Origin: Perognathus longimembris pacificus
Taxonomy: Eukaryota; Chordata; Mammalia; Rodentia; Heteromyidae
Length of the DNA stretch: 64,000 bases
Direction of reading: 5' to 3'
Assembly (NCBI RefSeq): GCF_023159225.1
Contig: NC_063161.1
Span: 77,972,267 to 78,036,266, forward strand
Under the pieces are notes generated by a model, which was not told the DNA's origin, searched no databases, and saw only the letters and a list, made by a program, of their open reading frames with translations. The position numbers and the translations under genes were made by a program. Shown here piece after piece: positions 10,278 to 19,800 of this stretch (its first letter is position 1; every line of letters starts with the position of its first letter).

Positions 10278-11425
10278 TCCATGCTGTCCCTGAGGAGGCC
10301 CCTGGGGGTTGCAGCCAGCAGTGCCCCACCTCACCACAGCCCCCGGGGCCTCTGGTGCACATCTGGACCCCAAGGTGCTGACCCAGCCCACTGAGCCCCC
10401 TACCCTATACCCACTGGGGCCCAGCCTGCTTCTGAGCGACCTAGGCTCTCACCAAGGTCCTTGTAACAAGGATGGCGTGCAGGAACCCTGGGTGCTATGT
10501 ACTTAGTGGCAACAAAGGAGGCTCAGTGGCTACTCCTCAGCCCCTCTCTGCCCCTGGATCAGAGCCCACCAGTGCACTGAGTGACACAGGTACAGGGCAG
10601 ACAGCACAGGGAGATGGCTGATCACCTTGGACCATCCAGACTCACCTGGTCCCCCACTTTGTGAGCAATGACAGTAGCCCCTTCTTCTAGTTCTGTACTG
10701 TTGAGTGGACGGATCCGAAGTGCCACCTGTGATGGGACAGGAACAGCATGTCCACAGGAGTCTTTTTGAGCCCACCTGCTCTTCTAACACCAACACCAAG
10801 ACCTCAGCCCACACTGCCCCTTTGGCTCCTGTGGTGGCCTTGAGCTCTTAGGCACCAGGGAGGATTCCTGAGTGTGCCTCAGCTCTGCTGGAAACAGAAC
10901 ACTTGTATGGGGTTGTTGGCACCTCTCACCAAAAGCAACCTTTTCAGGAATACAGTCACTAAACAGAGAGGTCAAGCAACCTGCCCAAGGCCACACAGCT
11001 CTTAGGATAGTCACAGCACTTTGGAAGTTTCCCAAGAGAAATCCTGTGGGCCTGTGGGCCTGTGGGCCATGCTCTCTGCCAAGCTGCTTTTTCCTAAGGG
11101 CGGGGGCAGGGGGGGCATTAGGCTCTGGGTTGGGACTGGGGATAGGGCTTGGTAGGAGCTAAGGATGCATGCCCCCCTCCCCACTCATCCCAGTGTTGCC
11201 CCAGGTACTAAGTTCCCAGGGAGGAAGGTTCAGAGGGCAGGAGGTGAGGGAGGGTGTGTGTGTGGGGGTGAGGACCTGGGAGAGCAGGGTGGGACCATGA
11301 TGGGGCTGAGACTTGATGTGAGGGTGCTGGGTTTGGAGGCAGGGAGGGGCCAGTTTCCACAGCAGAAACCATGAGGGGAACAGGCAGGAGGGACTCACCA
11401 TGAGCTGCTGGTCCTTGGGCTCCAT
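1..11425 (-). CDS. KIF19B: KIF19-like kinesin motor, 5' ten coding exons (gene continues past left edge)
   Basis: Kinesin-8-type motor related to KIF19. KIF19 family members walk to and depolymerise microtubule plus ends and control cilium length. Ten exons join without a frame break: 11399-11425 (approximately), 10646-10726, 7232-7342, 6225-6312, 5543-5679, 5281-5406, 3406-3600, 2282-2434, 1661-1783 and 1-79 (partial), giving about 373 residues. Visible motor landmarks are the P-loop GPSGAGKT at residues 100-107, switch I NKTSSRSH at 210-217, switch II DLAGSE at 246-251, the loop [15 protein letters not shown] across exons 8-9, and the neck beginning [16 protein letters not shown]. The neck, coiled coil and tail lie outside the window. 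The sequence is closer to KIF19 than to other kinesins I know. The symbol is inferred from position beside EIF3B, where I recall the mouse paralogue Kif19b; KIF19 itself lies elsewhere in human and mouse. Family assignment is firm, the paralogue symbol less so. Confidence 0.85.
433..930 (+). mobile_element. B1-Geo SINE interrupted by IDL-Geo
   Basis: 7SL/B1-like head at 433-529 (GGCTCACACCTATAATCCCA) and right arm at 759-930, split by the insertion at 530-746. Confidence 0.8.
530..746 (+). mobile_element. IDL-Geo SINE, nested
   Basis: Full dimer: tRNA-Ala/ID-like head GGCTGGGGATATGGCCTAGT, right arm ending CCAGGACTGGC, A-rich tail. Inserted in the B1-Geo at 433-930 with the duplication AGAAAAAGTCCA at 518-529 and 747-758. 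Confidence 0.9.
1290..1655 (+). repeat. Degenerate GAAT/GAGT tetranucleotide array
   Basis: About 365 bp of shuffled gaat, gagt, gagc and taat units in KIF19-like intron 9, abutting the exon 9 donor. Confidence 0.85.
1661..1783 (-). CDS. KIF19B: KIF19-like coding exon 9
   Basis: 41 codons [20 protein letters not shown] to KNIKTR, closing the motor core. The usual YAGRAKN reads YAYRAKN. Acceptor TGGAACAG, donor GTAAGCCT. A tetranucleotide array starts within about 10 bp of the donor. Confidence 0.88.
2282..2434 (-). CDS. KIF19B: KIF19-like coding exon 8
   Basis: 51 codons from [20 protein letters not shown] to [14 protein letters not shown]: the switch II helix and the microtubule-binding face. 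Acceptor CTGCACAG, donor GTGAGTGC. Confidence 0.9.
2811..3160 (+). mobile_element. B1-Geo SINE plus trailing B1 monomer
   Basis: Head GGTGCCGGTGGCTCACACCT, right arm with CTGTGGCTCAAAGTGG and an AACAAAAAC tail to about 3056; a diverged B1 follows. Confidence 0.85.
3406..3600 (-). CDS. KIF19B: KIF19-like coding exon 7
   Basis: 65 codons carrying [20 protein letters not shown] (switch I) and [16 protein letters not shown] (switch II). Acceptor TGCCCTCAG, donor GTCAGGCC. Confidence 0.9.
3952..4170 (+). mobile_element. B1-Geo SINE
   Basis: Complete head and slightly shortened right arm; its A-rich tail leads into the GAAA array. Confidence 0.85.
4190..4276 (+). repeat. (GAAA)n microsatellite
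   Basis: About 20 uninterrupted GAAA units growing from the A-rich tail of the adjacent SINE. Confidence 0.95.
4279..4490 (+). mobile_element. IDL-Geo SINE
   Basis: Both arms present; left arm GTGCTGGGAATATGGCCTAG. Confidence 0.9.
4497..4614 (+). repeat. Purine-rich tract and (GA)n microsatellite
   Basis: GGGA-rich purine run followed by about 26 GA units (from about 4562), after the tail of the IDL-Geo SINE. Confidence 0.95.
5020..5235 (+). mobile_element. Diverged B1-Geo SINE
   Basis: Head CCTAGCTACTTAGGAGGCTG; right arm decayed. Ends about 45 bp from the exon 6 boundary of the KIF19-like gene. Confidence 0.75.
5281..5406 (-). CDS. KIF19B: KIF19-like coding exon 6
   Basis: 42 codons: [20 protein letters not shown] then [20 protein letters not shown]. 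Contains the kinesin YNEVIRDLL helix and the loop-8 L-RED-G motif. Acceptor CAACGACAG, donor GTGAGGGC. A SINE ends about 45 bp beyond the donor. Confidence 0.88.
5543..5679 (-). CDS. KIF19B: KIF19-like coding exon 5
   Basis: Completes the P-loop (AGKTHTMLG) and continues [19 protein letters not shown] to SVSMSYLE. Acceptor CCCCACAG, donor GTGAGCCT. Confidence 0.88.
5732..6130 (+). mobile_element. B1 fragment followed by B1-Geo SINE
   Basis: B1 head at 5732-5848, then a B1-Geo (about 5850-6075) and a short ID-like remnant to 6130. Confidence 0.75.
6225..6312 (-). CDS. KIF19B: KIF19-like coding exon 4
   Basis: Encodes [20 protein letters not shown] then [10 protein letters not shown], ending inside the P-loop with a phase-1 junction. 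Acceptor GTTTGCAG, donor GTACTGTC. The Thr common in GPTG here reads Ser. Confidence 0.88.
6541..6900 (+). mobile_element. Geo arm fragment and B1-ID composite
   Basis: A solitary right arm with an internal A-run (6541-6655), then a B1 head joined to an ID-like arm with CTAGCAAGTACAAGGTCCTG. Confidence 0.65.
7232..7342 (-). CDS. KIF19B: KIF19-like coding exon 3
   Basis: 37 codons, [20 protein letters not shown] through [14 protein letters not shown], including the FxFDxVF segment typical of the beta-2/beta-3 region of kinesin motors. Acceptor TGCTTCCAG; donor GTGTCTGT is weak, but the reading phase is kept. Confidence 0.88.
7540..7772 (-). mobile_element. B1-Geo SINE
   Basis: Reverse orientation: right arm complement GGGGCCTTGAACTCAGGGCC first, head complement with GCTGGGATGACAGGTGTGAG last. 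Confidence 0.85.
8665..8795 (-). mobile_element. B1-type head fragment
   Basis: Complement of the B1-like head only (AGCTAGGATTACAGGCTTGAG-type sequence). Confidence 0.65.
8830..9041 (+). mobile_element. IDL-Geo SINE, young GCGGG subfamily
   Basis: Carries the diagnostic GCCTCGGATACACGAGG and GAGCGGGAAGAAGCC and a pure A tail of about 18. Confidence 0.92.
9164..9396 (-). mobile_element. B1-Geo SINE
   Basis: Both arms in reverse; linker complement GGTGGTTAATTAGACATAAG. Confidence 0.85.
9543..9860 (+). mobile_element. IDL-Geo SINE followed by B1-Geo head
   Basis: IDL-Geo to about 9751 with an A tail, then only the head of a B1-Geo (9757-9860), which stops before the linker. Confidence 0.85.
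10226..10275 (+). repeat. (GT)n microsatellite
   Basis: About 25 GT units in KIF19-like intron 2. Confidence 0.97.
10646..10726 (-). CDS. KIF19B: KIF19-like coding exon 2
   Basis: 27 codons beginning [16 protein letters not shown], the first beta strand of the motor domain with the RxRP motif. Acceptor CCCATCACAG, donor GTGAGTCT, phase 0 at both ends. Intron 2 downstream of it holds a long GT microsatellite and several SINEs. Confidence 0.88.
11399..11425 (-). CDS. KIF19B: KIF19-like coding exon 1
   Basis: Encodes MEPKDQQLM followed by the donor GTGAGTCC. The ATG at 11425 has G at -3 and G at +4, a strong context, and KDQQLM matches the KIF19 N-terminus. An in-frame upstream ATG at 11485 would add 20 residues (MPSHQAAG...) and lies in the presumed leader. 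I prefer the downstream start because KIF19 begins only a few residues before KDQQLM. Confidence 0.75.
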
Positions 11426-12309
11426 TGCTCTTAGGGTGGGGCTGCCCCTGGCTGGGGAGAGGCCAGCTGCCTGATGTGAGGGCATCTTGCCGGCCAGGCC
11501 TGGCCCCAGCTGCCCGCTGAGCTGGAGACCAGGAGTCGTCTCAGCCCAGCCCCGCCCCGCCTAGGTGACATCAGCGAAGTCCCTGAGGATAGGGGTGGGG
11601 CTGGGCCAATCCCCACTGGGGCCACGGAGCCTGCAGTTTGAGCTGGGCCATGAAAGGCAGCCCTGATTCCACGTCCTTGATACATGAGCCACAGGGGCCA
11701 GGAACCCCAAAGTGCTCACCTAATGCCACAGCCACCCTGCCTGATACCTGTCCTGTACCAGCTCTTCAGTGTGGAGGCCCCTCCCCCCCGCCCCACCCTG
11801 TGGTCCGCCAGGGCTGGCCGGGCATTGACTCTGGGGCTTTCCTGAGGTGACAGGCCACTACAGCTAAGGCAGGAGAAGCAATGGCAGCTGTAAATGCCCT
11901 TTGCAGATGACCTTCAAGTTTCTGAATAGCTAGGGTATCAGTGTACCAGGCCTGCCTGATCAAGGCGGGCCAGGTGAGTCAGGTGTTTACTGCCTCAATG
12001 CTGCACTCCTTTCCCCACTGGGGGCACTAGGATCTCACCTGGACACAAACAAGGTCCTTCCCTGTCCCTACCCACCCCCCCACCACCACAGGTATCAAAA
12101 GCCCAAGCACCTGGCTGCTTACTCGAACCTCTACTCCAGTCCTCTTCCTTGGTGCTGGGAGGCAGCAATCCCACCAGTGAGAAACCAAGGTCACCCTTTA
12201 ACAACCCAAGCCTCTTCCATGGGCAAGCATCCCAGGAGAACCTTGCATGCAGGCCCCAGTGCCTGACCACCAGGAGCAGAGGTCTGGCCCAGGTCCACAG
12301 CAGGAGACA
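11426..12309. other. Intergenic gap between EIF3B and the KIF19-like gene
   Basis: GC-rich, repeat-free unique sequence. It must contain the KIF19-like promoter and 5' leader. A GC-box-like CCCCGCCCCGCC occurs near 11550. No open frame looks genic. Confidence 0.55.
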
Positions 12310-12336
12310 GCAAGCACCAAAGGTTTCCAAAATCCT

Positions 12337-12342
12337 TTTATT
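12337..12342 (-). terminator. EIF3B: Distal poly(A) signal AATAAA, EIF3B
   Basis: TGTAAATAAAAGG context in an AT-rich stretch after a long GC-rich segment, typical of a genuine 3' end. It lies about 0.9 kb before the KIF19-like start codon on the same strand. Confidence 0.55.
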
Positions 12343-12968
12343 TACAAATCATGTAAACCAATTACAACGATGCTTCAAACAGTGGCAAGTTTGAAAGTTT
12401 TGCTTCTCAACCATGAAAAGAGAATGCTATGCAGTTGGAAGGACTGGGGAGTAAATCCTGAAGATCTGCGCTGGGGGTGGGGTGAGCAAAAGGCAGGTCA
12501 CGTCTGCCAGGTGTCTCAAGAAACCCTGGGACCCAAGGATCATGATGGAGGGCGAGCGCAGTGCTGCAGACAAGGACTCAGTGTGGCATTCCAAGGGCCA
12601 GTACTCCTCTCCTGGGGCCCTGGCTGTAGATCCCCCATTTCCCACTGAGCTTCACAAGGTTGGGTGGAGAACAGGAGGCTGCAGGAAAACCCAGGTGCAA
12701 TCACACTGCTGTCACTCCCTTCACAGAAGCACTAACTACAGAGATTTACACGTGAGCTCAACTGCAGGTGTTTTCAAGGAAAACAAGTGAGAAACTGATG
12801 GGGAGGGACCCACTAGCCTAACTTGTGGTTAGAGAGCCGGAGGCAGACTGCAGGTAGCAGGCCAGGTGTGGGTGACCCTACTGCTGATGGGACAGGCAGG
12901 CACCTGAGGCAAGGCGGCTATCTCCATGCAAAGAGAGGAGAAAGACAGGTTTTTCATACAGGTTTTCT

Positions 12969-12974
12969 TTTATT
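12969..12974 (-). terminator. EIF3B: Proximal poly(A) signal AATAAA, EIF3B
   Basis: AATAAA on the minus strand, followed by an A-rich then GT-containing stretch. Either this or the distal copy could serve EIF3B. Confidence 0.55.
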
Positions 12975-13729
12975 TGCATGTTCACCTGCAAAGAGAACCA
13001 GCCACTTCTGGCTGGCCGAGGCATGTCCGGGGCAGGTATCTGCTCTCCAGAACCAGGCACTGGCCGGTGCAGGGGACAGCAGGTGGAAGAGACGCTGAGC
13101 TGGACAAAGCCCTGGCCATGTCCCGGGCAGCAGGAGTGAAAGGAGTCAGCAGGGCACTGCAGAGTCCATACAGTGAACGTGGTGGTCGAGGAAACCCAAA
13201 CAGAAAACTTGAAAGCAGTGCCAGAACCCCACTGTGGACACCAGGGCTTTAAAGGCACAAGGCTGTGTCGGGGTGGAAGAGCCCAGGGGTGCCCACGTCC
13301 ACAGCACGCACAGGTGAGGTCCAGGGGCCCTGCTGCTTTCTGTACAGGACGGCCTTGGTTCCAGGGCAGGGCACAGTGACACTGCAAAGGAACCACCAGT
13401 CAATGCTGTATCCTGCCACGTGCCAGGGGGCCACAACAGGAGCCACTGATGACCCAGCCCATGAGCAGGGGCAGAACTACTGCAATGTTGGGGCTGGAAA
13501 AAAGATCTGCTTCAGTTCACAAAGGATGTGGGGTGCTTCCCATGGAAGGACTCCTGCAGAGGCCCAGGACAGAAATGAGCCCACCCCACTCTTCCCTCCC
13601 CACTGCTATGCGGGGAGACCTGGGGACCCTGACCACAGCCTGGTCCACATGCTCCCGTGAGCCTGATGACTTGGTCAGAGGCAGCAAGGAGCCCTTCATT
13701 CCCCAAGAGGATCTCACCACAGCGCTTGC

Positions 13730-13833
13730 TCATTCCTGGTTTCCAAGAGGAATGACCTCCTCGGTGACAAAGAACTCTATGGTCTCCTCCTCCCAGTCAT
13801 CCACGTTGCTGTCCAGTTCATCAGTGTCCACCC
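13730..13833 (-). CDS. EIF3B: EIF3B coding exon 18 with stop codon
   Basis: Residues 773-806, [20 protein letters not shown] then [14 protein letters not shown] and TGA at 13730-13732. Acceptor GTCCTTAG. Confidence 0.95.
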
Positions 13834-16800
13834 CTAAGGACAAAGGCTAGGCTAGTCCTGGGCACTGCACTCACCTGGCCCAGCCTAGCCTGAGGGTAGA
13901 GACACCCCTTGTCTCTGAACAATTCCAGAACCTTCCACTTACCTCCTCGCAGTTCCAGACGCTCATTTTTCTGTTCCATGTAGAGTTCTTGGGCCCTTTT
14001 CCGGTATTTCCGGAAATCCTCCATCATGGTTCGCCTTCTCTCCACCAGTTCCTATATGTAAAGTTGGGAGTGAGTTACAGAACCAACACAGACCCCACCT
14101 ACATTCAGGTTATGTCTGCTTAACCAAGAAGAAATATCCTGCCATCAGTAGCCTATACCTAGCTAGACAACCTCTCAAAGACTTCATTTAAGAGGACTCT
14201 ATGAACCAGGCAGGGTGGCTCATACATGTGAATCTTGCTCTGCAGGAGGCAGAGACTGGGAGAATCATTGTTGAGGTCAGACTGGACAAAATTTCACTAG
14301 AACTCATCTCAACTCATAAAAACCAAGTGTGCACAGGGCGCTGGTAGCTCACATCTATAATCAATCCCAACTACTCAGGAGGCTGAGATCTGAGGATCAC
14401 AATTCAAAGCCAGCCCACCCAGGCAGGAAAGTACATGAGACTCTTATCTCCAGAAAGCAGGAAGTGGTGCTGTAGCTCAAAGTGTAGAGTGTTAGCCTTG
14501 AGCTGAAGAGCTCAGGGACAGCGCCTAGGCCCAGAGTTCAATCCCTATGATGGACAAAAACAAAAAACCAAGTGTGGTGGGTGTGCATCTATCCGACTAG
14601 CTATGAGGAAAACAAATAGGATAAGCATAAACCTAAGCACGCGATGACATTTAAAAATAAAACCAAAAGGGGTGGTGGTTTAAGTAGCAAAGTGATCCTC
14701 CCACCTCTAGAAGAAAGGCTAATCACCAACATGGGGAGCCATGGTGCACAGCGGCCTTGCTCCAGGCCTGCCCAGTACAGGGCACCTTCCCGTCAGGGCC
14801 AGGGTGGACAGAGACTAACCTTTGAAGCTTTGGACTGGCTCAGGCGATCCTTCTGCTCAAAGATCTTTGAGTATTTCTTCAGATCCTTCTTAATTTGCTG
14901 AAACAAAGACCCAACTCAGCACTGCACAGCATGCAAGCAGCTTCAGCTGCAGGTGAGGTGATTTCCTTGGTGAGGACCCCTCAGCCTGGCACTTGCACCT
15001 TCCCTGGGCCTCACTCTGCCCTAACTGCCAGTTACGCCACCCCCTGCCTGCCCCCTACCCCACTGCTCTCAACAACAACACCCCTCCCCAGCTCTGCAAA
15101 TCCCCACAAGGACATTTCCCATCCAGCATCACGTGTGGACCTCCCCACACCACCTGCAGGGTGGTGGAAGCCACCTCCATCCTTTAGGACCAGTCTTTCC
15201 ATTTGATCCCCCAGCTCCCTCAACGGGGTGCTCTGCTTTCCTCCCACATGCCTGTGCATGGCCAGGCTGCCAACCTTTATCTGCTCCTGGCTGAGGAGCG
15301 ATGGGGGCCGTGGTCTCCAGAGCAGCTGGCAAAAGCGGTCCTTATTATTCTTCTGCAGTAGGCGCCCTTGGAATGTCCACAGCCAATAAGCGTTGTCCAC
15401 CTATAAAAGGGCAGCAGGCACCTTGAGTGGGCAAGTGCCTTCAATGCTTACAGCCAACCCACTTGCCAACCATGTTCTGGATGTAGTCTCTGCCCTCACT
15501 GTGCTTAATTCACAGCATGGCAGGTAGCAAAGAGGAGACACAATCAACTATAGACTTTGTGGTTAGGACTCACATGCGTGCCTGTCTAGCCACTGTCTGG
15601 AACAAGAACCTTGTGCTAGAAACTGAACCACCTGTCATTACACATGGTGCAGTCAGCCAACCTCATCTCACACTGCAGGACATTCCCGATGAAGGAGAGC
15701 CTGATTCCCATACTGCATAGTTGCCTTTGCACTCTGAGGACCAAGGGCCCCACAACAGCGGACAGGCCTTGCCGGGGCAGTACTCGGCTTGGCATGGACA
15801 AGGGTGTGGCCAGAGCACCCTTATCTGATCATAGAAATTGCTACCCCAGGCACGGTTCCCTATGTTTGGAAAGTTCCCTTTATTAAGAGTTAACCCCACT
15901 GCATAGAACCCCTGACCACCTCACATGTGCAGACTGAATCAATAGCTCAGCGAAAATAGTCATCAGGAAGCAGAAGTGTGGATCATGCAGTAGACAGCCA
16001 GCTGTGAGCTGAAAAGCTCAGTGACAGGGTGAGGCTCTGAGTTTTGATTTTAGGTTCAAGACCAGGACTTGAACTTGGTATTTGATGCTTTTGTTCACTG
16101 GCTGGTGTTCAACCAACTAAGCCATGCCTCCAACACAAGGCTCTGAATTTAGTATTAGTATTGGGGGGGGATTCATAAAATATAAAGATATCCTAGGGAG
16201 ATGAAATCCCCATTGGGTGCAGGAGTCCACAGAGGGCAGGAGGCACTGTATGGGAGGTGGCTCTGTGCTTTCGCAGCCCTTTGGACACAAGTTGACAGGC
16301 TCCAGGTCATGGACCTCTGAGAGGTTACAGCAGACAGCTCCCTCCCAGCAAGGTGTAAGAAGGCCCCACCCACCAAAGGTGCTACTCCTGAGCACGGCTT
16401 GCCTTCTGCCACCCTTGAATCTTCCACCCACTTTCACACACAGCACCCTTAACTCTGGCCAGACAGTATAATGAGATCATAAATCAAAGCCAGGATGGGT
16501 GCCAGAGAACCAGAGGATCACCCTTTCAGGCCAGACTAGGTGGAGAAGTCGAGACCCATCTCCACAGAGGGACGCTGGACGAGGTGGCCTGCCCCTGCAA
16601 TCCCAGCAGAATGGGAAGCCTATAGTAGTCAGATGGCAGCTTGGGTGCATGCCTAGGCAGGAAGAGAGACCCATCACCAAGGAACTGGTGAAGACCAGCT
16701 GGGGGCATGGATTAACAGTAGAATATCTAGCATGCAGAAAGACAAGATAAAAAAGCCCCAGGAGAAAAATAAAGGAGTCAAAGTCAGAGAAGGTCAGGTT

Positions 16801-19800
16801 CAAGTCTCCTGAGAACCCAGGACAGTAGGTCTGGGCCATTGAGTCCCTACCTTATGGCTCCACCAGGACACAGAGGTGACCACATAGCGCCCAGTCGGAT
16901 CCCACTCCACATCGGAGGCCATGTAGTGCTCGGCGATATTCATGACAGTGCAGTCAGAGGTGTCCACAAACGCCAAGGCCCCATTCATGCTGTGGACATA
17001 GCACAGGGCCATGTCATACACTGGCCCTGAGAGGCACGGGGTGGGGGTGGGGGGGCTGCAGGGAGCTGGGGGCCAGCTCACCCCATATTTTGGGTTTTTT
17101 GTTTTTAATCTGTCATGGAGCTTGAACTCTGGGCCTGGGCACTGTCCCTAAGCTATTCAGCTCAAAACTAGCACTCTACCTACTTGAGCCCCAGCACTAT
17201 TTCCCATTTTCTGAGTGGTTTATTAGAGATAAGTCTCATGGACTTTTCTACCTGGGCTGGCTTTGAACTGCGACCCTCAGATCTCAGCTTCCTGAGCATA
17301 TAGGTGTAAACCACCAGTGCCTGGGTTTTTAATTTTCCACCAGTCCTGGAACCTGAACTCCAGGGCTACTGTCCCTGAGCTTCTTTTGCTCAAGGTTAGC
17401 ACTCTACCACTTGAGCAACAGTGCCACTTCTGGCCTTTTCTGTTTATGTGGTACTGAGGAATTGAACCCAGGGCTTAAGGCATGCTAGGCAAGCAGTCTA
17501 CCAATAAGCTACATTCCCATCCTCACCCCACATTTTTTTTGGGGGGGGGGCCAGTCCTGGGCCTTGGACTCAGGGCCTGAGCACTGTCCCTGGCTTCCTT
17601 TTTGCTCAAGGCTAGCACTCTGCCACTTGAGTCACAGCGCCACTTCTGGCCGTTTTCTGTATATGTGGTGCTGGGGAATTGAACCCAGGGCCTCATGTAT
17701 ACGAGGCAAGCTCTCTTGCCACTAAGCCATATCCCCAGCCCCCTCACCCCATGTTTAACAGGCAAATAATCCGAGCAACCACCTCAAAACAGTGTGCCAC
17801 TATGGTGCATGGGCATACTGTAGTGCTACGGCTTCTTTAGTGCCGCCCAAGGCTAAGGGCGTCTCCAAAACCACAGCAACCATCTGCGATATAGCAGGGG
17901 GGAAGTGACAGGGACCTTCTCCCCATGCTTAGCCAGGATGGTGGGGAGCAAGGGAAGCACAGTCTTGGCTGTCAACCGGGGCTCTGTGCTGCACAAGGAC
18001 CTGGGATTTCACATGAGGGAAGCTGGGGGTGGGGGGAGGAGGGAGGACTGTCCTTATTTACCCAGAGGGCACAGTGGTGAGGGTAGGCAGCTGGCTCTAG
18101 CCTACCCCAACACACAGAGACCCCATGACCCACCTTCTCAGCCCAGCGAGCACAACAAACTGCCCCTGGGGACTCCAGAAGATGGTGTTGGCTTGCTGCT
18201 TGTCAAACATCTCTGAAAGAAAAGCCAAGCTAGTGAGGACCATGTACCCACAGTTCTATGGCCAAGATACAGTGCCAGGCTCGCCCACAAGACTGGCACA
18301 CACACATACACAGGCACAAATCACACCAGACCCACCCCTGATGCGAGAAAACTATCTCACGAGTTGGGATACATACCTCAAAGAAGAAGAAAAGGAAAAA
18401 CAAACCCACTGGGATACTTTGAAGGAAGTACATACTGTCTTTTTAATCTCACAAGACAGTTGACAAAAAAGAATTCCTGACATGAAGTACTCATTAGGGC
18501 ATTGTCTCTCTTAGGGAGAGATGTAACCCCAACAAGACCAAGGGCAACCCCTTTGTGTGCTCATAAAACTTCCTAAGTCAGAAACCGGGGGCTCATGCCA
18601 ATAATCCTAGCTATCAGGAGGCTGAGATCTACCTCCAAGTAACCAGCAAAAAGCCACAAATGGAGGTATTGGCACAAATGGAGGTATTGGCTCAAATGGC
18701 AGAGTGCCAGCTTTGAGAGAAAAAGCCAAATGAAAGCACAAGGCCCTAACTGGAATCCCCAGTACAAATTCATAAAACCAGCTTGGGGAGGTGACTGCTA
18801 AGGGCCAGTCCTGTCTAGACTTCCAGGCTGTCAGAGCCAACAGCTTGCAGGCATTTAGTCAACTGTTGCCTTTCTCCCTGGCTGACTGCAGGAGACTGCA
18901 CTTTAGTGGCCAGCCAAGTAGTGGCATGAACCCACTCTACCACTTGTACACTACCACAAGTACAGTACCACAAGTACTCTACCACTTGAGCCAGCCATAT
19001 AATCAAGAAGTTGTTTTCTGATCAACAGTAATGGCCTATTCTACTTATATCCAAGACAGTTATTAATACAATCAATATAATAGTAAGAAACTGTATTACA
19101 GAAACTGCTAAGCTCTGAAGACGGCTTACCCAACTGTCTTGGGGAAAGCCACTCTTTCCTAGGGTTCCTAGGTCCCAAATGGGTCACAGTTGTGGTGTGT
19201 GTACAGGGTGGGCGTGGACAGCCTGTCTTGTTGGATGAACCAGGAGCACACAAAGTGCCCTCAAGAGCCCAGAATAACTTTGCAGATTAAAGGAATGGCT
19301 GTGAAGCCATCATCGTGGGTAAATCAAGTGTGCAGAGAGCCCTGTGCATGCTGACCTGGGAAGGCACAGTAGGTATCCCATGCTGGGAGTGAAACCCCGT
19401 CCAATGGAGCAACACTGGGAGGTAGGGGATACACTCACCATCGAGCCACCTCTGCCTCCCCCCTTTCCACCCAGACAATAGCCTCAGCTCAAGAGGAAGA
19501 TGGCTCCCCTCTGAACAGCAAGAGCCAGGAGAGGTATGTGTGGATGTGAAGCACTCCCTCCCCCAGGCCGCCCAGCCTCACTATCTCTGTGTATCACTGG
19601 AGCCCACGGTAGACTTCTTCATACTAATTCAGGGTCCCTAGGCCAGCCACTCTCTCACTGATGGGCAACGAGCTACATCCCATTGTCTACATTGCAAGGG
19701 CCGAGATGGGTCAGGCTGCTTACTGATAAGTTCAATCTTCCCGTTGCTCTTCACGTGGTAGAAGGAGACCGAGATCCGAGGAGCCTCTCCATGCAGCACG

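Larger units (their letters stand above)
12310..13729 (-). other. EIF3B: Probable EIF3B 3' untranslated region
   Basis: No coding sequence is supported here. On the minus strand two AATAAA hexamers follow the stop, at 12969-12974 and 12337-12342. The 3' UTR therefore ends either about 780 nt or about 1.4 kb after the stop. I cannot exclude an intron within it; transcript data would decide. Confidence 0.6.

Noticed and set aside
10009..10394. Open frames with His-Thr or Cys-Val repeats
   Set aside because: Readings of the GT microsatellite.
12878..13396. 172-codon minus-strand open frame
   Set aside because: Lies in the probable EIF3B 3' UTR and spans a poly(A) signal; no recognisable protein.
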